From Phoronis australis (taxonomy: Eukaryota > Phoronida > Phoronidae), in contig NMRA01000535.1 of NCBI GenBank assembly GCA_002633005.1, forward strand, positions 87,850 through 151,849: a DNA stretch of 64,000 bases, given 5' to 3'. The notes under the pieces were generated by a model. It saw only the letters and a program-made list of their open reading frames with translations. It made no database searches and was not told the origin of the DNA. Each line of letters begins with the position of its first letter. Position 1 is the stretch's first letter. Position numbers and translations under genes: made by a program. Positions 51,801-60,800 of this stretch are shown here, one piece after another.

Positions 51801-54800
51801 TCACCGGCCCGAGTAAGGTGTGTTCTATCACTGGTCCGAGTAAGGTGTGTTCTATTACGGGCCCAAGTAAGGTATGTTCTATTACTCGCCCAAGTAAGGT
51901 GTGTTCCTTCACCCGCCCAAGTAAGGTGTGTTCCTTCACCCGCCCAAATAAGGTGAGTTCCATCACTGGCCAAAGTAAGGTGTGTTCTATCACCCACCCA
52001 CCCAAGTAAGGTGTGTTCTATCACTGGTCGAAGTAAGGCGTGTTCCATCACTGGCCTAAGTAAGGTGTGTTCTATCACTCCCCCAAGTAAGGTGTGTTCT
52101 ATCACTCGCCCAAGTAAAGTGTGTTATATCACTTGCCCAAGTAAGATGTGTTCTATCACCAGCCCAAGTAAGGTGTGTTCTATCACTGGTCCGAGTAAGG
52201 AGTGTTCTATTACTCGCCCAAGTAAGGTGTGTTCCTTCACCCGCCCAAGTAAGGTGTGTTCCATCACCGGCCCAAGTAAGATGTGTTCCATCACCGGCCC
52301 AACTAAGGTGTGTTCTATCATCCACCCAAGTAAGGTGTGTACCTCGGGGAATATTGACGACCTCAACATGAGGAAGTTGGGCAATTCTGATAGATGGCGT
52401 CAGTGTTGCAGGTTGTGCCTCTTCCTGCTTACTGGTCGTTTGTATGTGCGACATGACCACAGGAGGATGGGCCCACTGCCTCTCATGAGTGGGATGGCTG
52501 CACTGATTGGATAATGAGGCATTGTCGTTGGACTTCCTCAAACTCTGCAAAAAAGTGGAGACAAGATAGAAAATCATTAAACAGGACACCCATTTTAGAA
52601 CACAAGGCACTATGCAAACTATGGCCAAAACAGTAGAAAGATGAACTTGTAGCATTGAAACATTTAAAGGCGAAGGCAACCTTTTTTCATTTTGAGCTAA
52701 AATAAGGTTGGTTGGTTATCCTAGACATATTTTCCACTTAATTACAGCTTTTTGTAATTTCATTAATCACTCGTCCGCTACTCCGGAAGTGATGTTTTAG
52801 GAGGCAAGCATTTCGCGCCAATTTCTTTTCATATAGTCTGACTGTGAGAGCTGCCGAGTCATTCATTGTTCTACCTCGGTTGTGTTAAGTTCCGTCGTCG
52901 TTTGCTTTCATTTACTAGTCAGTCAACATGCCACACTGTTGCTGCGTACCAAGATGTACTAACTATCGGCTCACGCGCGCTTTGGGAGTACCTTTGCATC
53001 GCTTAATTCCGATGGATGACACACTTCGCAGTACTTGACTTTTGGCTCGTTCGTGTGAAGAACGCAGCATTACCCGTCCACGCAACGTACAAAGCACTGG
53101 AGAATTACCGTGTGTGTGGCAATCATTTTCTGCCGTCCGATTACGAAAGGGATTTGTACGCTGAACTGATGAAGGTCCCTGCGAAACAACGTCTAAAGAA
53201 GGATGCCATTCCATCTGTGTTGATTCCCGGCAGTGCCCAGTCGCCACCCCCGAGAAGTGCGTTTTTGAAGCGAGAAGCCTCGCGAGCTGTGGCCAGTACA
53301 GTGACTGGAGCCAGTGGAGGCACTTCATCTACTGTCACCCGTGCCTCCGAACGTACCCCAGAGCGTGCAATTCCTGGAACCAGTAGTGATTCGCCCTGTG
53401 CTGTTTTCTCCAGCCCAGAGCCTCTAAGCAGCCCTGCAGCGATATTGAGTAGTGGGAGTGATTACAGGCCCAGTTCGACACCCAGTGAAGAGGACAGTTC
53501 GTCGTCCAGTGAACAGATCGGTGAGCCAAACTTTGATAAGTTTATTGTGGACTTGTCTAAAGTGTTGGAGCTATTTAGAAGGTGCCAGGTGTGTGGCGAG
53601 GGAGTCACACGACACAATGTAAGCAGTTTGGGTGCTCAGGTCACCATCCAGTGGGAGTGTGTCACGGGACACTCTGGCAAGTGGGACAGTTGTTCCTCTG
53701 TCCGTGGNNNNNNNNNNNNNNNNNNNNNNNNNNNNNNNNNNNNNNNNNNNNNNNNNNNNNNNNNNNNNNNNNNNNNNNNNNNNNNNNNNNNNNNNNNNNN
53801 NNNNNNNNNNNNNNNNNNNNNNNNNNNNNNNNNNNNNNNNNNNNNNNNNNNNNNGCTTACAACACACTAAACAATCCCTAAATCCAACGTAGTTGAGTTC
53901 TCTACTAACCTATCTTGCCGCAGAATACTCGCCGATGGAAAGTGATGGCGACAATTGTTGAAAAACAGCACAAAACAATAGTAGAATAGAACAGATTCGC
54001 ACGGTAAAGTCAACGCAAAACCAAGTGGCGGGAAACGCTTGCCTCCTAAAACGTCACTTCCGGAGTAGCGGACGAATAATTTCTAAAATTACGAAAAGCT
54101 GTAATTATGTGGAAAATATGTCTAGGATAACCAACCAACCTTATTTTAGCTCAAAATGACATGACATGGAAAAAGGTTGCCTTCGCCTTTAATATACATT
54201 CTAAAGTGCCAGTGAGCATCATTTTTCAATCAAAAATAACACTCTGTGCTCATTTTTAAATGTCCACACACTTCCCCAAATCACGTTTTCATAATATCCA
54301 AGTTTTCCTTTACATCCAACCACTCCTGAGGAACACAAAGTTAACAAATGTTCAAGTGTCTGTTCGTGTATCCAGGTTCTAACCCATGTCTATCCAATAG
54401 GAGCACAGTGTGCTCCTTGTTTCAACTGTTTAATCTGATAATCATTGTCTGATGTTATGTTAATTAGGTGTTTTAGTGTTTATCGGATCTTAAGAGCGAA
54501 AAGATACCAATCAGTGCCACATGAAGCCTCCTGCAACACTACCATAAGGTGGCGCTTTGGCTGATATCTGCTAACTCTAGACCAGTGATACTAAGATGAG
54601 CCAAGTCTGCTACATTTGGTGAGTCTACATACAGAATGAAGTAGTCCATCGTGTGCTTGTTCAAAGTGTCAAGTTTACATCCATAAAATATTAAAATATG
54701 TCATGAGCTTGCAATTGCAGCATTATAGAAATACACAAGAACTGATTTGTGTCTGTAAGTTTGTGACTTCATAACCTGTGCGACTATTGGAACTGGTTTT

Positions 54801-57800
54801 GTCTGGCATAACAGAATTAGGCAGCATTCAATTCTAAACACGATGTTAAGTCAATGAATGAACCATGCAACCATAGACTATAGTACATGTTGTCTATAAT
54901 CTATGATGCAACTGATAAAATATGAAAGCAGTAAGGTATTTTAAATGATAACACAATAGCATGTAGTTTTTATCCTCATTTCCCATTAACACAATTTAAT
55001 TTGGTCTCGCTATAAATACCCGGACTTTGGTTGGAGAATACTCGGGGAAATCATGTCATTAGGTAGGTGTTGAATGAATGATGTTGGTATCAACAATCGT
55101 ACGTTTTTGCTCGGTAATATTTATGTGATGAAAAGTGCAACTTTGTAGCCTATACACAGAAGGTAAGAGAGAAGCAATGAACAAAACTTGACACGACAGC
55201 ATACAAAAATATCAACGGGGAGAAAACATGAAGATGTGTCATGCTTAGGTTGCCTATGGGCTAATGAGAATCGACTTTTGGTTACGTGATTCTAGCAAGC
55301 ATTTGCTGTGAAATGAACACTTATCGTAGTTACTTGTCCAAAGTTTCACAAAAAGCCTGGTAACACCTACAATAGGACGTGGTGCCTTCAGTTGAAGTCG
55401 TCCGATAATATCCACGCACATTATCACCTTTCGTTCAGCAAAGCCTTTGGACAGAAACTGTGCTTTGGTCAGGGAAGGTTTGTAGTCAAATACGTCTCTC
55501 AATGCCTGAAATAACAAGAGCAATGCGGAGCGTTGAAATGCGCCCACGAATGCACCGCAAACGGAGTGCTTCTAGGGTTGTTCATCTGTTTCACAAAAAT
55601 AGCAACAAGAGGGCGAAGAAACATTTAATCCATCTGAAAATGGGTACATGCCATCACTTCTTTAATAGAAAGCTATTTAGCAAATTTCATAAAAAATCTG
55701 TCAAGTAACTTCAGAGAAACAAAGGAAAACAAAAAATAATGAAATTGCCACTTTGGGACACAGCCTTCATTGAATCTGCCTGAAAGACGTCGTCATTTGT
55801 TGTTAGCTTCATATGAATACAATTATTAAATTTAATAAAAATCCTGCAGTGAGTTTAGGAGATGCAGCTATGGGCACAAAACAAAACAAAACTACCACTA
55901 GGAGGTGCTACAGCAGTCGAATGCGTTATTTTCAACCGTCCTCTTCACACTGAGAACATATACCATAAACCAATTTTCAAAGTCATCCTCAGAATGGTTT
56001 GTTTGATCGGGGGTGGACGCCAAACAACAAGACTCGAAAACAGGAATAACGGCCACTAGGTGGTGCAAAAGTTCTTCGATTCCATCCGAAAGCGGGAGGA
56101 TAGCATCATCTCACCAATAAATGCCTCTATTCCAAACTTTCTGATGATCGCTTGAGGACCTTTGAAGATACAGAGGTAAGCCTAAAAATGAAAATTACCA
56201 CTAAGGGGCACACTGGTTGTCATATCCGTCCAAAAGCTGTTGTCATTGGTTGTTAACATCATATAAATACACTTGCTAAATTTAGCAAAGATGCTGCAAA
56301 CCGTTAAGGAGATACAGCCATGGACACAAAAAAACTGCCACTAGGAGGCGCCACAGTAGTCGAAGTCATTGCTAAATCATCGTCAGCTTTGTAGTAAGAA
56401 CATACATGCCAATTTTCATAATCATCCTTAGTGCAGTTTGGTTGATAGAGGGGTGGACGCCAAAAAACACTCAAAAAAGCAAAAATGGCGCAAACTACGT
56501 CATATCCATCCGAAAACAGGAGGATAGCGTCATCTCAATAATAGGTGCCAATATTCCAAATTTTATGAAAATATCTTGAGAACCTTTGAAGATACGAGGT
56601 AAGCGTAAAAAATTAAATTGCCACTAGGGGCACACCAGTAGTCAGATCAGTCGGAAAGTCGTCGTCGTCCATTGTCAACGTCATATAAATACACTTGTAG
56701 AACCTAGTAAAGTTCCTGCCAACGGTTTAAGAGATACAGCCATGGGCACAAAAAGAGACAAAACTGCCACTAGGAGGCGCCACAGCAGTTGAAATCATCA
56801 AAAAATCATCGTCAGCTGTCCTCTTCATAATAAAAACATACATGCCAATTTCCACAATCATCTTTAGAGCGGTTCGGTTGACAGAGGGGTGGACGCAAAA
56901 AACAGACTCGAAAACAGTAAAAATGGCCACTAGGTGGTGCAAAATACCTAGATTCCATCCAAAAACAGGAGCAAAGCATCATCTCTTCAATAGATGCCTA
57001 TATTCAAAATTTTATGAAAATCTGTTTCGGACCTTTTAAGATACAGAGGTAAACGTAAAAAACTAAAAGTGCCACTAGGGGGCACACGAGTGATCAGATC
57101 TATCCGAAAGTCGTCGTTGTTCGTTGTCAACATCACATAAATACACTTGCTAAATCGAGTAAAGATCCTGCAAATGGTTTAGGAAATACAGCCATGAGCG
57201 CAAAAAAACTGCCAACAGGTGGCGCCACAGTAATCGAAGTTTGAAAATCATCGTCAGCCGTCCACTTCATAGTTAAAACATACATGCCAACTTTCACAAT
57301 TATCCTGAAAGCGGTTTGGTTGAGACGAGTGGACACCAAAAAACAGACTTGAAAACAGTAAAAATGGCCACTAGGTGGCGCTAACTAGGTTGAATCCATC
57401 TGAAAATGGAGACATGACGTCACCTCATTAACAGATGCCTGTATGCCAAATTTTATGAAAATACATTGAGGACCTTTGAAGATAGAGAGGTAAACGTAAA
57501 AAAATAAAATTGTCACTAGGTGGTACACCAGTAGTCAGATCTGTCTGATAGTCGTCATCCTGCGTTATTAACATCATATAAATACACTTACTAAATTTAG
57601 TGAAGATCCTGCAAACAGTTTAGGAGATACAGCCATAGGTGCAAAAAAACAAAATTGCCACTAGGAGGCGCCACAGTTGTTGAAGTCGACGGAAAATCAT
57701 CGTCAGCTGTCCACTTCACAGTAAGAACATACATGACAATTTTCGCAATCTTCCTTTGAGTGGTTTGGTTGATGGAGGGATGGACGCCAAAAAACAGACT

Positions 57801-60800
57801 CGAAAACAGTAAAAATGGCCACTAGGTGGTGAAAAATATCTCGAATCCTTCCGAAAACGAAGAGATAGCGTCACCTCATTAATAGATGCCTATGTGACAA
57901 ATTTCATGAAAATCGGTTGAGGACCTTTCAAGATACAGACTAGGCAAACGTAAAAAACTAAAATTGCCACCAGGGGGCACAGCCATTTTTGGGTCGGGCC
58001 GAAACTCGTCGCACTCTGTCGTCAACCCCATAGGAACACACCTGCCAAATTTCCATAAGATCCTGCAAGGGGTTTAGGAGATACAGCCGCGGACACCTGG
58101 ACAGAGATGATGGCAATATGCACCCACATATAAATATGTGGGTGCATAAAAATGTTCAAATCTCAAAAGAAGATAACAGGACCAAATTTTATTTGAGACT
58201 CCATTTCGAGCAAATATGAGTTTCTCGCAATGTCATTGGTGAATTTTTTTAGTAGATTCTTGAGTTAAAACATTTTGGTGTCTCGGGCACTGGTGCAAAA
58301 ATATGGAATGTAATTTTGCTATGCAAAAATATTGCTATCATCATTTATTTAATTATTTATCACCTGAATCTTACATATGAATTACACATCACATTTGTCT
58401 AAATCTTATATCAGTTCAAAATTCAACATCAGACAAGAAGATTATTTATGATCGCCATATGTCCCGAATAATGGATAAATGATATGCGTCGCAGGCTCGT
58501 TACCAAAGATGAAAAGGAGACTGAGGTAGGCGATATAAGGTCATTTATTATGACTAATAGAATTACAAGTAAATATAGTGAATACAGATAATAAAAATAA
58601 CAAGAGCAACGCGGAGCGTTGAAATGCGCCCACAATTGCACCGCATACGGTATCCTTCTAGGGTTGTTTATTGGTACCATAAAGTGGCCAGTAGAGGGCA
58701 TACTTTGCAAAATGGAAAGGCATGGTCCTTGTCTCCTCAATAGGCTAGGGGCAAAATGTGAGTAATCTTCATAATACAAGCACATCCTATACACCAGTTG
58801 CTTAAAGCACCACAGAAACATAGAATTAAAAACAAATTTACCAACATACGAGATTAGCACANGGGCAATAAAAAAGTGCCGACCACGTAGAAGTAAGAGA
58901 GAACGAAAACGGGGTGGTAGAGGGTGGGAAAAAATTATTAAGTTTTGGAAAGTACGACAATGTGACGGGGACAAAGAAAACGAGGTTGCAATAGCAAAAA
59001 AATGCCTAAGGACACGTGACAATCATCAGCCTATGAAAGCCAAGAGCTGACCAAACTCAAGTCACGTGATAACAACAGACCAATACGAAGGCTGGGAAAA
59101 CGACGTGTAGTCCTACACAAAGGAATAATGGAATAGACCGAGATGAGGGGGGAAAGGAGTAAGACAGGTCCATATGCTCACATAAATATATTTAACGAGT
59201 GAAATACCATTTAAAACATATGCTACAAAAGCCTGATAAGTAAATCTTGCCTTGTATATATTCTCAACGAATCGTAGATCAGTTCGTCCAAATAATTCAA
59301 TGCCAGCAGACAGCAATTTCTGGCTTATTTCTGGATTGTTCTCCAAGAAGATATAGTGATATATCGGCAAATAGACATCTGTCTCACCCATGACAAGCCT
59401 ACAAACATACAAAGATAACCTTTAACTTGCAATACATGTACTAGTATACTCAAAGTGTGTAACATTTAACAAACAATATATTTGATTCACATATAGACTG
59501 AAAATGTGGCTTTTTCCCATTGGTGAAACATTTTTCTGTAATTTTCATAAAAATAATAAGACAAACATTGAGTGTTGATATGTGCCCACTACTGGCACTT
59601 CGTGCATCATATTGCAGATATTGCAGAAACAAGAGATGATTACTATTTAAAACATTCCTGCTAGAGAGTAATGCTAGTAAATATAAAATAACTTCTAGTA
59701 GGTACATAGCAAGTTAGCAATGTTCTCATCAACAGGAATACATCTGCCAAGATCGTAAAAAAGGCTGGTACAAGGGGACACAGCGATATCGTCATATATG
59801 TCCAAAATTCATTGTCATCTATTGTCAAGTTCGCAACTACAGTATCATTATGTCACAATGCACACCCTGTCATACGTTTTCCTGATCACAACTACCTATC
59901 ATTCTGTCACAATGCACACACCGTCATACGTTTTCCAGTTCACATCTACAGTATCATTCTGTCACAATGCACACCTTATCATACATTGTCTAGTTCATGA
60001 CTACAGTATCATTCTGTCACAATGCACACTCTGTCATCCATTGTCTAGTTCATGACTACGGTATCATTCTGTCACAAGGCACACCCTGTCATCCATCGTC
60101 AAGTTCACGACTACACTAACACCCTGTCACAATTAAGCACATCCTAAATTCAATATTCGGTATTATTGCTTACTATTCTCACTACGCAATCTGACCACAA
60201 TGTCGTGCACTTTACTATAATCAATTGACCCATCCCGTACTACAACACTGCCATGACACAAATATTTACCCACAATGCTGCACAATTGTCAGACTGAAAC
60301 TTAATTGCAACCAGGAGGTTATTGTGTCAAAATCATGGCAGCATCATTAAAGCTCATTGGATGCCTAGGGCACACTTATCTAGCAAGTATGCTAACCTTA
60401 CAGCTCACCTGTGCACTAAAACCAACTGTGTGGACGAATGTCTCACTTATTGGATTTCTTTTACCTGGTGAACCCAACTCCTCACAGCATGTGGGTAAGC
60501 TAAGCAAAGTAAAGTGCGAAGTCGATTATTTGCAGCATCACCTGTCAACAATAGCTCTTGCAGATAACTTTGTATTTTGCCTCGCTCTGTGTGGGTGCCA
60601 GCATTGAGCTGCATACTAAGCTGCCACTTTCACTTGTGAACATTAGCTGAGCTCGTAGTTATACGTTTGCACCAAGCTTTATACCAGCACAGTTTACTTG
60701 TTAAAATTTACACTATTTATATAAACAGAGTGAACATTTTGTTCAATATCCATGAACAAGTAATATAATGTTCTTTGCTCACCACAGAAGGGATTGACAC

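Larger units (their letters stand above)
52664..54192 (+). mobile_element. Kolobok-like transposon, TTAA target site, 155-bp TIRs
   Basis: TTAA duplications at 52664-52667 and 54189-54192 flank inverted arms starting AGGCGAAGGCAACC. The arms run about 150-155 bp, differ by a short indel and some point changes, and include ATAAGGTTGGTTGGTTATCC and TACTCCGGAAGTGA. The interior encodes a THAP-domain protein and has a gap of 147 N (53708-53854). TTAA targets plus a THAP domain identify the Kolobok superfamily. At 1.5 kb it is too short for a full transposase unless the gap is much longer than written. It sits in CEP44 intron 3. Confidence 0.88.

Noticed and set aside
51148-52514. Several overlapping 100-220 codon frames across the 27-bp array
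   Set aside because: Pure repeat translation on both strands; only the piece at 52343-52544 (minus), which lies outside the array, is kept as an exon.
53571-53892. Frames running through the N gap
   Set aside because: They are held open only by N and say nothing about coding.
60305-60607. 100-codon plus frame in CEP44 intron 1
   Set aside because: Opposite strand to the gene, no homology; length not unusual for this window.
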